DNA of 5,313 nt from Gammaproteobacteria bacterium (GCA_027293245.1 JAPUFZ010000088.1:1-5313), one strand, 5' to 3'. Positions 1-5,313 are shown, numbered from the stretch's first letter. A program made the numbers and translations. The notes: generated by a model not told the origin, from the letters alone.

Positions 1-1200
1 TTCATGCGCGTTTATACCGAAGGCCTGGATGACAACAAGCAGGATGACACCAGGGAAAATATCCTGCCGCCGCTTAAACAGGGTGATCGGGTTGATCTCA
101 GAGAAATTCGCCTCGAGCAACACTTCACCGAACCGCCGCCACGATACAGCGAAGCCACCCTGGTAAAAACACTCGAAGAATACGGTATTGGTCGTCCTTC
201 GACCTACGCCTCCATTATCACCACCCTGCTCGACCGGGAATATGTCGAACTGGAAAGCAAACGCTTTCACCCCACCGATGTCGGGCGAGTGGTCGCCAAA
301 TTTCTGACCGAGCATTTTGCCCAATATGTCGACTACGACTTCACCGCTCGACTCGAGGATGCCCTGGACGAAATTTCGCGCGGTGAGACCGACTGGTTGC
401 CATTGATGCAGGAATTCTGGAGTAATTTCAAGAAACTGATCGATGAAAAGATGGAATCGGTAAGCCGTGATGAGGCAATCCAGTCACGCCAGTTGGGCAT
501 AGATGAAAAAACCGGAAAACCGATTTCAGTGCGTATGGGGCGTTATGGCCCGTTTGTGCAAATTGGCACCCGTGAGGACGAAGACAAACCACGATTTGCC
601 GGTCTCAGGCCTGGTCAAAAAATGGACAAAATCGAATTGCATGAGGCACTTGATCTGTTCGAGCTACCGCGTGAGCTCGGCAGCTCTCCCGAGGGCGAGG
701 CGATATCAACCAACATCGGCCGTTTTGGTCCTTACGTAAAATACGACAGCAAGTACGTATCGCTGAATGTTAAGGCGGGTGACGATCCATACACGCTGAC
801 ACTCGAGCGAGCACTCGAACTGGTACGCGATAAGAAGGAATTTGACGCCAATCGAGAGATTAAACTTTTCGAAGGCACCGACATCAAAATACTACGCGGA
901 CGATATGGACCCTATATCACGGACGGGGTAAAAAATGCGCGGATTCCAAAGGATGTAGAAGATCCTGAGGCCCTGACACTTGAAGTTTGTCAGGAGTTGA
1001 TAGCAAAAGCCCCGCTGCCCAAATCGCGTCGCAAAAAGACCGCTGTAAAAAAGAAAGCCGCGCATAAGAAAAAGGCGCATAAGAAAAAATCAGCGTCTAA
1101 AAAAGCAGGCCGGAAGGAAGCCGCGCCAAAGAAAAAGGCGCCCAGGAAGAAGAAAACGGGGAAAGTAACCAGCATAAAGGAAGCCAGTCCAGCTTCCTGA
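1..1200 (+). CDS. topA: DNA topoisomerase I (type IA), C-terminal part, 5' truncated by window edge
   Basis: Type IA topoisomerases relax negatively supercoiled DNA by cutting and passing one strand. The frame is open from base 1, so the toprim domain and most of the catalytic core, including the active-site tyrosine, lie to the left. Numbering residues from the Met at base 4, the conserved late-core segment is visible: LPPLKQGD (21-28), HFTEPPPRYSEATLVK (40-55), GIGRPSTYASII (61-72), then a YVDYDFTA stretch (108-115). Three topoisomerase C-terminal repeats follow, marked by GRYGPF (179-184), GRFGPY (239-244) and GRYGPY (299-304), exactly 60 residues apart. Residues 340-387 form a basic tail with 26 Lys/Arg in 48 positions, probably a non-specific DNA-binding tail. 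The only cysteine in this part is C329, so the C4 zinc ribbons of E. coli TopA are absent. It is the first visible gene of the run, 20 bp before tsaC. Confidence 0.97.
   Translation, partial: FMRVYTEGLDDNKQDDTRENILPPLKQGDRVDLREIRLEQHFTEPPPRYSEATLVKTLEEYGIGRPSTYASIITTLLDREYVELESKRFHPTDVGRVVAKFLTEHFAQYVDYDFTARLEDALDEISRGETDWLPLMQEFWSNFKKLIDEKMESVSRDEAIQSRQLGIDEKTGKPISVRMGRYGPFVQIGTREDEDKPRFAGLRPGQKMDKIELHEALDLFELPRELGSSPEGEAISTNIGRFGPYVKYDSKYVSLNVKAGDDPYTLTLERALELVRDKKEFDANREIKLFEGTDIKILRGRYGPYITDGVKNARIPKDVEDPEALTLEVCQELIAKAPLPKSRRKKTAVKKKAAHKKKAHKKKSASKKAGRKEAAPKKKAPRKKKTGKVTSIKEASPAS
1060..1089 (+). repeat. 15-bp tandem repeat encoding the AHKKK units of the TopA tail
   Basis: Two adjacent 15-bp units beginning GCGCATAAGAAAAA (1060-1074 and 1075-1089) match at 14 of 15 bases. 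A degenerate copy, GCGCCAAAGAAAAAG, lies at 1123-1137. The period is a multiple of three, so each copy adds five residues (AHKKK or similar) without shifting the frame. This looks like tail growth by replication slippage. The variant copies argue against an assembly artefact. Confidence 0.75.
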
Positions 1201-1220
1201 ATCATAATACTTCATCAGGC

Positions 1221-1787
1221 ATGTCTCCCTGGGCAATCAACCGATTGAGTAAAGCAGTCGAGAAGGGCGCGGTTATCGCCTATCCTACCGATACCATCTG
1301 GGGCCTTGGTTGCCATCCAATGTGCGCCCCTGCCGTGGTTAACATCATCAACATTAAACAAAGAGGACTTGAGAAAGGATTAATCCTGTTATCACCAGAA
1401 CTGGACTATTGTATACCCTATATGCGCGAAGATACCCCCAAACCGGCGATGCGCCGGTTAGAAAAATCATATTCGCATCCAGTCACCTGGCTGGTTCCGG
1501 CAAGCCCGGAATGCCCAGTCTGGTTAACAGGCGACTTTGCCACAATCGCTATTCGGATTACCACACACCCCTTTATCGGATCGATCTGCTCGGCTATGCA
1601 CTCCCCCATTGTATCGACCAGTGCAAACAGGCACCGCAAACCGAGTGTGCGCAACGCCTTACAGGCACGTCGGCAATTCGGCGAAAACCTCGATTATGTG
1701 GTCACTGGCTTTAGTACAGGCACGGGTTGTGCGAGTGAGATAAAATCTCTTGAAAGCGGTCGCATATTTAGAGAGTTTCGCCAATGA
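1221..1787 (+). CDS. tsaC: Threonylcarbamoyl-AMP synthase (YrdC/Sua5 family)
   Basis: TsaC makes threonylcarbamoyl-AMP from threonine, bicarbonate and ATP in the cytoplasm. The TsaB-TsaD-TsaE machinery then transfers the carbamoyl-threonyl group to A37 of ANN-decoding tRNAs (t6A). The protein has 188 residues, the short TsaC form (E. coli has 190) without the extra Sua5 domain. Recognisable motifs are [10 protein letters not shown] (21-30), [11 protein letters not shown] (46-56), WLTG (101-104), IRIT (111-114), VSTSAN (131-136) and SEIKSL (172-177). Two positions are unusual: the family's KQRP is KQRG here, and the usual PGPVT is SHPVT (85-89). The basic and STSAN motifs that bind nucleotide are intact, so activity is expected. 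The ATG at 1221 is the first start in frame after the topA stop and fits the family N-terminus. No good Shine-Dalgarno sequence precedes it, since AGG at 1217-1219 is too close. Its stop overlaps the hemF start. Confidence 0.95.
   Translation: MSPWAINRLSKAVEKGAVIAYPTDTIWGLGCHPMCAPAVVNIINIKQRGLEKGLILLSPELDYCIPYMREDTPKPAMRRLEKSYSHPVTWLVPASPECPVWLTGDFATIAIRITTHPFIGSICSAMHSPIVSTSANRHRKPSVRNALQARRQFGENLDYVVTGFSTGTGCASEIKSLESGRIFREFRQ
1441..1459. other. Perfect 8-bp inverted repeat with 3-nt loop inside tsaC
   Basis: AACCGGCG (1441-1448) is followed by ATG and its exact reverse complement CGCCGGTT (1452-1459). This predicts a stable GC-rich stem-loop on either strand. It lies in the coding region around residues 74-80 of TsaC. 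Neither side carries a run of four or more T, so it is not an intrinsic terminator. A role in pausing or mRNA stability is possible but unproven. Confidence 0.6.
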
Positions 1788-2698
1788 ATAGCAATATCGA
1801 TCAAGTGAGAAGTTATTTTAATAATCTGCAAATGGAAATCACCAGCAGCCTGCAGGCGGCCGATGGACTCACTGAATTTGTCACCGATGACTGGGTACGT
1901 GAAACCGGCGGTGGCGGACGCACCATGGTGCTCACTGGCGGTAAGGTGTTCGAGCAGGCCGGGGTAAATTTCTCCGAGGTAACTGGTGATAGCTTGCCGG
2001 CCTCGGCAACTGCCCACCGCCCCGAACTGGCCGGGCGCCATTATCGCGCCATGGGTGTTTCCCTGGTAATCCACCCTGAGAATCCCCACGTACCTGCCTC
2101 GCATGCGAATGTGCGGTTTTTCATTGCCGAAAACCCTGGCGAAGAACCCATCTGGTGGTTTGGTGGTGGATTCGATCTGACGCCCTACTACGCCTACGAG
2201 GAGGACTGTAAGCATTGGCATCGAACCGCCAAACAGGCTTGCGACCCATTTGGCCCGGATCAATATTTTAAGTATAAACAATGGTGCGACAATTATTTTT
2301 ACCTTAAACATCGCGCCGAAGCACGGGGCATAGGCGGATTGTTTTTCGACGATTTAAATACGCCCGATTTCGAAACTGCTTTTGCTTTCATGCGTAGCGT
2401 TGGCGATCACTATTTGCCAGCCTATTTGCCGATTGTAGAAAAACGCAAAGATACTGCTTTCGGTGAACAGGAAAAAAAGTTCCAGTGGTATCGTCGCGGG
2501 CGTTATGTCGAATTCAATCTGGTTTATGACCGTGGCACATTGTTTGGCCTGCAATCGGGCGGGCGTACCGAGTCGATTCTGATGTCTTTGCCCCCGGTGG
2601 TTAACTGGCAATACAAATACGAGCCAGAGCCTGGTAGCCGTGAGGCACGGCTCACTGAATTTTTTCTGCAACCCCGGGACTGGCTTGGAGGTAAATAA
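1784..2698 (+). CDS. hemF: Oxygen-dependent coproporphyrinogen III oxidase
   Basis: HemF is the cytoplasmic, aerobic enzyme that uses O2 to decarboxylate two propionates of coproporphyrinogen III, giving protoporphyrinogen IX for heme. At 304 residues it is complete (E. coli has 299) and agrees with the E. coli protein from end to end. Visible blocks are GGGGRTMVL (42-50), FEQAGVNFS (56-64), [11 protein letters not shown] (74-84), [10 protein letters not shown] (104-113), [13 protein letters not shown] (124-136) and the HemF signature starting [13 protein letters not shown] (165-177) and ending GGLFFDD (184-190). H97, H107, H146 and H176 match E. coli H96, H106, H145 and H175, the histidines reported as important for its metal site, with a constant offset of one. 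The start overlaps the tsaC stop as ATGA. A GAGAG at 1771-1775 sits 8 nt upstream of the ATG as a plausible ribosome-binding site. An oxygen-requiring enzyme fits an aerobic or facultative host. Confidence 0.98.
   Translation: MNSNIDQVRSYFNNLQMEITSSLQAADGLTEFVTDDWVRETGGGGRTMVLTGGKVFEQAGVNFSEVTGDSLPASATAHRPELAGRHYRAMGVSLVIHPENPHVPASHANVRFFIAENPGEEPIWWFGGGFDLTPYYAYEEDCKHWHRTAKQACDPFGPDQYFKYKQWCDNYFYLKHRAEARGIGGLFFDDLNTPDFETAFAFMRSVGDHYLPAYLPIVEKRKDTAFGEQEKKFQWYRRGRYVEFNLVYDRGTLFGLQSGGRTESILMSLPPVVNWQYKYEPEPGSREARLTEFFLQPRDWLGGK
2636..2665 (+). other. Hairpin followed by T-run near the 3' end of hemF
   Basis: AGCCGTG (2636-2642), loop AGG and CACGGCT (2646-2652) form a perfect 7-bp stem. Seven bases later comes TTTTTT (2660-2665). 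An alternative 5-bp stem, GTGAG/CTCAC (2640-2644 with 2651-2655), would bring the T-run to 4 nt from the stem base. The layout resembles an intrinsic terminator but lies inside the hemF coding sequence, and the spacing is not canonical. It may be a weak attenuator that lowers expression of the downstream genes, or chance. Confidence 0.3.
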
Positions 2699-2703
2699 CG
2701 ACC

Positions 2704-3120
2704 ATGGATTTTCCCGCAATTGAAATAAAAACTGAATCCAGTGCGGATACCAAGTGTGACCTGTGCACCGGTTCGACCTGCTGCACCTATGTCACCCAGC
2801 AACTTGACGTGCCCCGATCAAAATACGATTTCGAAATCTTACTCTGGCAGGTCTCGCACCAGGGGGTCGGGGTATACAAAGATGAGGATGGCTGGTTTGT
2901 GATGTTTGAAACGCCCTGTAGCCACCTTGATTTTGATGGCCGCTGTGGCATATACGAAGATCGGCCGACGATCTGCCGTACGCACGACAATGATTTCTGC
3001 GAGTACGATGCGCCCGCGGAAGATGGCTTTGAACTCTATTTTCCCGACTACCCGACATTGCTTAACTATTGTCAGAAACGTTTTAAAAAGTGGTCGACCG
3101 GCAATCCGGCACCTGCATAA
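2704..3120 (+). CDS. YkgJ-like cysteine-cluster protein, putative metal-binding
   Basis: This 138-residue soluble protein has the pattern of the YkgJ / CxxCxxCC family (Pfam PF03692), described as putative zinc- or iron-chelating proteins without an established reaction. The N-terminal cluster is KCDLCTGSTCC (C18, C21, C26, C27). A second group is C72, C81, C91 and C99, in the contexts TPCSHLDFDGRCGIY and RPTICRTHDNDFC, plus C123 near the C-terminus. Such spacing suggests one or two bound metals or an iron-sulfur cluster. There is no signal peptide or membrane segment. A strong GGAGG (2687-2691) overlaps the end of hemF, 12 nt before the ATG, which is longer than usual; no other start lies closer. 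The gene begins 5 bp after hemF, so the two are almost certainly cotranscribed. A link to iron or heme handling is tempting but is inference from position only. Confidence 0.85.
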   Translation: MDFPAIEIKTESSADTKCDLCTGSTCCTYVTQQLDVPRSKYDFEILLWQVSHQGVGVYKDEDGWFVMFETPCSHLDFDGRCGIYEDRPTICRTHDNDFCEYDAPAEDGFELYFPDYPTLLNYCQKRFKKWSTGNPAPA

Positions 3121-3135
3121 ATTTGCGAATTTATG
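3116..3135 (+). promoter_or_regulatory. Start-codon hairpin between the ykgJ-like gene and nat
   Basis: CATAAATT (3116-3123) and AATTTATG (3128-3135) are perfect reverse complements around a TGCG loop. The left arm contains the TAA stop of the upstream gene and the right arm ends with the ATG of the acetyltransferase gene. I see no Shine-Dalgarno sequence before this ATG. The AT-rich stem could hide the start codon until ribosomes finishing the upstream gene open it, making translation of nat depend on its neighbour. The repeat is seen; the regulatory role is inferred. Confidence 0.4.
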
Positions 3136-3945
3136 ACTACTGTTAGCGTCGAACACTACCTCCAGCGCATTGGTTATCAGGGAAGTTTAACGCCGACCCT
3201 GTCGACCCTGAACCAGCTTCACCTGGCACATTTGCTGGCAGTTCCATTCGAAAATCTTGATATATCACTCAACCGGCCAATCAGTCTCGAACTGCCTGCA
3301 ATTCTGCACAAAATCGTTAACCTCAATCGAGGCGGATTTTGTTACGAACTCAATAGTGCCTTTGCCTGGCTTATTGCCGAGATTGGTTTCCCGGTTGAGT
3401 TACTGTCAGCCTCCACTTTCGATGGCAAATCCCTGGGGCCCGAATTCGACCATATGCTGTTAATGGTGGAGATAGATACCACCGTGTTCGCCGACGTCGG
3501 ATTTGGCGATTCGTTCTTGCTACCGATTTTTCCGGCGCATAAACCCGCATTTCAACTGGATCGTTACTACCGCCTCGAAAGCGATGGAAAGCGATGGATA
3601 CTGGAGCAACGCTTTGAAACCGGGGGTTGGAAACCTCTGTATATCTTTGATTTGAAACCGCACCCAGTCTCTCACTTCGAAGCCATGTGCGACTATCACC
3701 AGACCAGCAAAGCGTCAAACTTCACCCGTAAAACTATCTGTTCACGCGCCACCGAGAGGGGTCGCGCTACCTACACTAACGGTCGTTTTATTCTCACTGA
3801 AGCGGCACATCGAGAAGAATCCATAGTCGGGAACAAAGCCATACTAGACGATCTATTGAAACAGCAATTTGGCATTAGCCTCGATGAAAACGATCTGCAA
3901 CAGCTGATATCAGTAGCGCACAGTCAAGGCCCAGTGACAGTATGA
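3133..3945 (+). CDS. nat: Arylamine N-acetyltransferase family protein
   Basis: NAT enzymes transfer an acyl group, usually acetyl from acetyl-CoA, to arylamines, hydrazines or related amines through a cysteine thioester in the cytoplasm. At 270 residues this one has normal bacterial length (about 280). The catalytic triad is present: C70 in RGGFCYELN (66-74), H107 in FDHMLL (105-110) and D121 in FADVGFGD (119-126). These positions nearly coincide with C69, H107 and D122 of the Salmonella enzyme. The N-terminal VPFENLDI (37-44) is also typical. Substrates cannot be read from the sequence, and some family members act as amide synthases in biosynthesis rather than in detoxification. The ATG at 3133 lies 12 bp after the upstream stop, without a visible ribosome-binding site and inside a small hairpin. 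The 3' end overlaps the membrane hydrolase gene by ATGA, which suggests coupled translation and perhaps a shared pathway. Confidence 0.94.
   Translation: MTTVSVEHYLQRIGYQGSLTPTLSTLNQLHLAHLLAVPFENLDISLNRPISLELPAILHKIVNLNRGGFCYELNSAFAWLIAEIGFPVELLSASTFDGKSLGPEFDHMLLMVEIDTTVFADVGFGDSFLLPIFPAHKPAFQLDRYYRLESDGKRWILEQRFETGGWKPLYIFDLKPHPVSHFEAMCDYHQTSKASNFTRKTICSRATERGRATYTNGRFILTEAAHREESIVGNKAILDDLLKQQFGISLDENDLQQLISVAHSQGPVTV
3577..3596 (+). repeat. 10-bp tandem duplication inside nat
   Basis: GAAAGCGATG occurs twice in direct succession (3577-3586 and 3587-3596). Because 10 is not a multiple of three, the two copies are read in different frames, giving ESDGKRW at residues 149-155. The frame stays intact through all catalytic motifs and to the natural stop, so it is not a recent frameshift within the gene. 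It may be an old slippage event or chance. Confidence 0.6.
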
Positions 3946-4712
3946 CATCAATTTCCAAAACCCAAAAATATACGATACTGACACTGCTAGCGGTGATTTT
4001 CATTGTGCTCACCGGCTTTCTCGATCCCATACCACAGGACCTGCAATACCATCAGTTCGCCGATCAACGCACTTACCTGATACCAAATACATTGAACATC
4101 GCATCCAATCTACTGTTCGCGCTGGCCGGAATTGCTGGTTTGTATTTTCTCTGTGTTCGTCGTTCGCTGCTAGCGACCGAGCTTATGATGCCGGCCTATT
4201 TCACCTTCTTTGCCGCATTGATAGCCATTGCACCTGGGTCAGCCTACTACCACTGGCTGCCAGACAATCAAAGTCTGGTCTGGGATCGACTACCCATGAC
4301 ACTGGCATTCATGTCTTTTTTTACCATTATATTAGCCGAACGACTATCCCTTCGATTCGCCAAATTGATGTTGCTGCCACTATTGATCGCCGGGTTTTCA
4401 TCCATCGTATACTGGTCATTCACCGAACAGGCGGGATTCGGCGATTTACGTCCCTATGCACTGGTACAGTTTCTGCCGATTGTAATGATTCCGCTGATTT
4501 TACTGATGTTCAGACCAGAATTTACTCGTGATCGGGACCTCTGGATATTCCTGGGTTGCTATCTGCTCGCCAAAGTCTTTGAAACCTTCGACTACGCGAT
4601 ATTCCAGTCACTGTCTATCGTCAGCGGACACAGCCTGAAACATATTGCCGCGGGTATTGGCTGCCTGGTATATTTACGATACCTGCATTACAGGACAGAT
4701 ATCAACTCATGA
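3942..4712 (+). CDS. Alkaline ceramidase-like integral membrane hydrolase (CREST superfamily)
   Basis: Alkaline ceramidases are membrane zinc hydrolases that cut the N-acyl bond of ceramides; many bacterial homologues have unknown substrates. The 256-residue protein is strongly hydrophobic. I count an N-terminal segment near 10-27 and seven further helices near 50-70, 82-102, 116-132, 140-158, 173-189, 200-214 and 228-246. The CREST catalytic residues are all visible: S100 and H104 in GSAYYHWLPDN, D115 in LVWDRLPM, H230 and H234 in GHSLKH. The spacings S-4-H, H-11-D and H-4-H equal those of human ACER3 (S77, H81, D92, H217, H221). The N-terminal calcium-binding DWCE-type motif of ACER3 is not recognisable; only the NxxSN that follows it (52-56) is kept. 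The gene overlaps nat by 4 bp with no clear ribosome-binding site, so coupled translation is likely. The fold and hydrolase class are well supported; ceramide as substrate is not. Confidence 0.88.
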   Translation: MTSISKTQKYTILTLLAVIFIVLTGFLDPIPQDLQYHQFADQRTYLIPNTLNIASNLLFALAGIAGLYFLCVRRSLLATELMMPAYFTFFAALIAIAPGSAYYHWLPDNQSLVWDRLPMTLAFMSFFTIILAERLSLRFAKLMLLPLLIAGFSSIVYWSFTEQAGFGDLRPYALVQFLPIVMIPLILLMFRPEFTRDRDLWIFLGCYLLAKVFETFDYAIFQSLSIVSGHSLKHIAAGIGCLVYLRYLHYRTDINS

Positions 4713-4746
4713 GTTTAGGCCGGCTAAAGAACCGACACTCAGAACA

Positions 4747-4772
4747 CTTGTTTTGCGTTAATCCGCCCATAT
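4747..4772 (+). promoter_or_regulatory. Putative heat-shock (sigma-32-type) promoter of hspQ
   Basis: CTTGTT (4747-4752), a 12-nt gap and GCCCATAT (4765-4772) resemble the sigma-32 consensus CTTGAA ... CCCCATnT, with 7 of 8 bases in the -10 element. The gap is about one base shorter than usual. Known sigma-32 control of hspQ in E. coli supports the call. A sigma-70 reading is also possible: TTGTTT (4748-4753), 16 nt, TATCTT (4770-4775). Either one would start transcription only a few bases before the hspQ ATG. Confidence 0.5.
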
Positions 4773-4785
4773 CTTATTCGGTAAT

Positions 4786-5115
4786 ATGAACATTAGAAAA
4801 ACACAGTTTTCGATTGGACAGGTGGTTCGCCACCGCGTATACCCATTTCGTGGCGTCATTGTCGATGTCGATCCAGAATTTAATAATTCCGAGGAGTGGT
4901 GGCAGTCAATTCCTGAGGAAGTAAGACCACGAAAAGACCAGCCCTTTTATCACTTGCTGGCCGAGAACGAAGACACCTCCTATGTTGCATACGTATCGGA
5001 ACAAAACCTGTTAATCGATGAATCTGGTATTCCTGTTAACCACCCGGAGGTCGCACAGGTATTTGGCCAGTTTCTCGGTAACAGTTACGAAATCCCGCCC
5101 AGTTATAGAAACTGA
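4786..5115 (+). CDS. hspQ: Heat shock protein HspQ (hemimethylated-DNA-binding / YccV family)
   Basis: HspQ is a small cytoplasmic protein. In enterobacteria it binds hemimethylated origin DNA, promotes degradation of some DnaA variants and acts as a specificity factor for the Lon protease. This 109-residue form (E. coli has 105) keeps the family core FSIGQVVRHRVYPFRGVI (8-25), DVDPEF (27-32), EEWW (36-39), RPRKDQPFYHLLAENE (47-62) and YVAYVSEQNL (66-75). The EEWW and RPRKDQPFYH wording is, from memory, closer to the form found in alphaproteobacteria and some marine gammaproteobacteria than to E. coli. The only Met in the frame is the start, which fits the family N-terminus. No Shine-Dalgarno sequence precedes it. 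A 73-bp gap with a heat-shock-like promoter separates it from the upstream run, so it is probably transcribed on its own. I see no convincing terminator after it. Confidence 0.95.
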   Translation: MNIRKTQFSIGQVVRHRVYPFRGVIVDVDPEFNNSEEWWQSIPEEVRPRKDQPFYHLLAENEDTSYVAYVSEQNLLIDESGIPVNHPEVAQVFGQFLGNSYEIPPSYRN

Positions 5116-5233
5116 AATAAAGCAGATATTCAGAAAATAAAGGTCAACTTCTGCTTACGGCCAAGGCTGGTTGATAACTAATTTCGATAATTATTGGAAT
5201 TTTCACACAGCCTAGCCCGCCACTCAGCGTTAT
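5116..5233. other. AT-rich intergenic region between hspQ and the possible convergent gene
   Basis: No gene is visible here. It contains a 7-bp inverted repeat with a long loop (AAGCAGA 5120-5126, TCTGCTT 5150-5156), a 6-bp pair AGGCTG/CAGCCT (5164-5169 and 5208-5213), and a degenerate direct repeat GATAAnTAnT (5173-5182 and 5186-5195). None is followed by a proper T-run, so I do not call a terminator. Confidence 0.4.
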
Positions 5234-5313
5234 TTAAGACATTAGTTGAACCAAAGCTAATTTTTCATCACTGTCCGTTACAGCATCCATTTCCGTTGTA
5301 AACGCCAGCACGT
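5234..5313 (-). CDS. Possible 3' end of a convergent gene, cut by the right edge
   Basis: On the minus strand a frame is open from the right edge to a TAA at 5236-5234. It encodes 25 residues beginning VLAFTTEMDAV and ending KLALVQLMS, after a partial codon at 5313-5312. The composition, acidic then amphipathic, looks like a normal protein end, and a gene convergent with hspQ would be ordinary. The product is not recognisable from so few residues; the D-rich then helical ending recalls TerB-like or other small helical domains only vaguely. The two other minus frames close within this stretch. The start lies outside the window. Confidence 0.4.
   Translation of the reverse strand, partial: VLAFTTEMDAVTDSDEKLALVQLMS

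Noticed and set aside
1694..2311. 205-codon open frame on the minus strand across hemF
   Set aside because: It lies wholly against tsaC/hemF, whose product matches a known family end to end. Its translation shows no recognisable motif, so it is an antisense shadow.
2354..3156. Several overlapping minus-strand frames across the end of hemF and the YkgJ-like gene
   Set aside because: They overlap well-supported + strand genes and each other, and look like low-complexity or random translations without family motifs.
4714..4728. Inverted repeat TTTAG/CTAAA after the membrane hydrolase gene, as a terminator
   Set aside because: The stem is only 5 bp, mostly AT, and no T-run follows. It is too weak to call.
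5120..5156. AAGCAGA/TCTGCTT inverted repeat just after hspQ, as a terminator
   Set aside because: The loop is 23 nt and the stem is followed by ACGGCC, not T, so it does not fit an intrinsic terminator.
5173..5195. Degenerate direct repeat GATAAnTAnT, as an operator
   Set aside because: It is an AT-rich sequence between convergent genes with no promoter nearby; two loose copies are not enough.
5241..5265. ATTAG/CTAAT stem followed by TTTT, as the hspQ terminator
   Set aside because: It has only one G-C pair in the stem, lies more than 120 nt after the hspQ stop, and falls inside the possible minus-strand gene.

Overview
The window reads as a chromosomal, housekeeping-type segment of a gammaproteobacterium, probably a free-living aerobe. 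The reasons are close agreement of HemF, TsaC and HspQ with proteobacterial families, intermediate GC, tight gene spacing and the order topA-tsaC-hemF, which I recall from several gammaproteobacteria. I cannot name the genus. There are no rRNA or tRNA genes, CRISPR arrays, insertion sequences or phage genes.

Layout. Bases 1-1200 hold the C-terminal part of DNA topoisomerase I (topA, cut by the left edge). It has three GRYGPY-type repeats and a lysine-rich tail instead of cysteine zinc ribbons. After 20 bp comes tsaC (threonylcarbamoyl-AMP synthase for tRNA t6A), which overlaps hemF (oxygen-dependent coproporphyrinogen III oxidase) by 4 bp at ATGA. Five bases after hemF begins a YkgJ-like cysteine-cluster protein. 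Twelve bases later comes an arylamine N-acetyltransferase-family gene, which overlaps by another ATGA a multi-pass membrane protein of the alkaline ceramidase/CREST hydrolase superfamily. All six genes lie on the + strand with gaps of at most 20 bp and probably form one transcription unit.

A 73-bp gap then carries a heat-shock-like promoter in front of hspQ (4786-5115). The last ~200 bp hold no complete gene. An open frame on the minus strand (5234-5313) looks like the 3' end of a convergent gene continuing past the right edge.

How the genes fit together. The first three are independent core functions: DNA supercoiling, tRNA modification and aerobic heme synthesis. The next three are accessory. 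The N-acetyltransferase and the ceramidase-like hydrolase are translationally coupled and both belong to families that make or break N-acyl bonds, which raises the untested idea of a linked N-acyl amine or lipid pathway. This pair is the most interesting part of the window. I see no clear evidence of a wholly novel system. The remaining points are local: an 8-bp hairpin pairing the stop codon of the YkgJ-like gene with the start codon of the acetyltransferase gene, two compact hairpins inside tsaC and hemF, and a very short predicted leader for hspQ.
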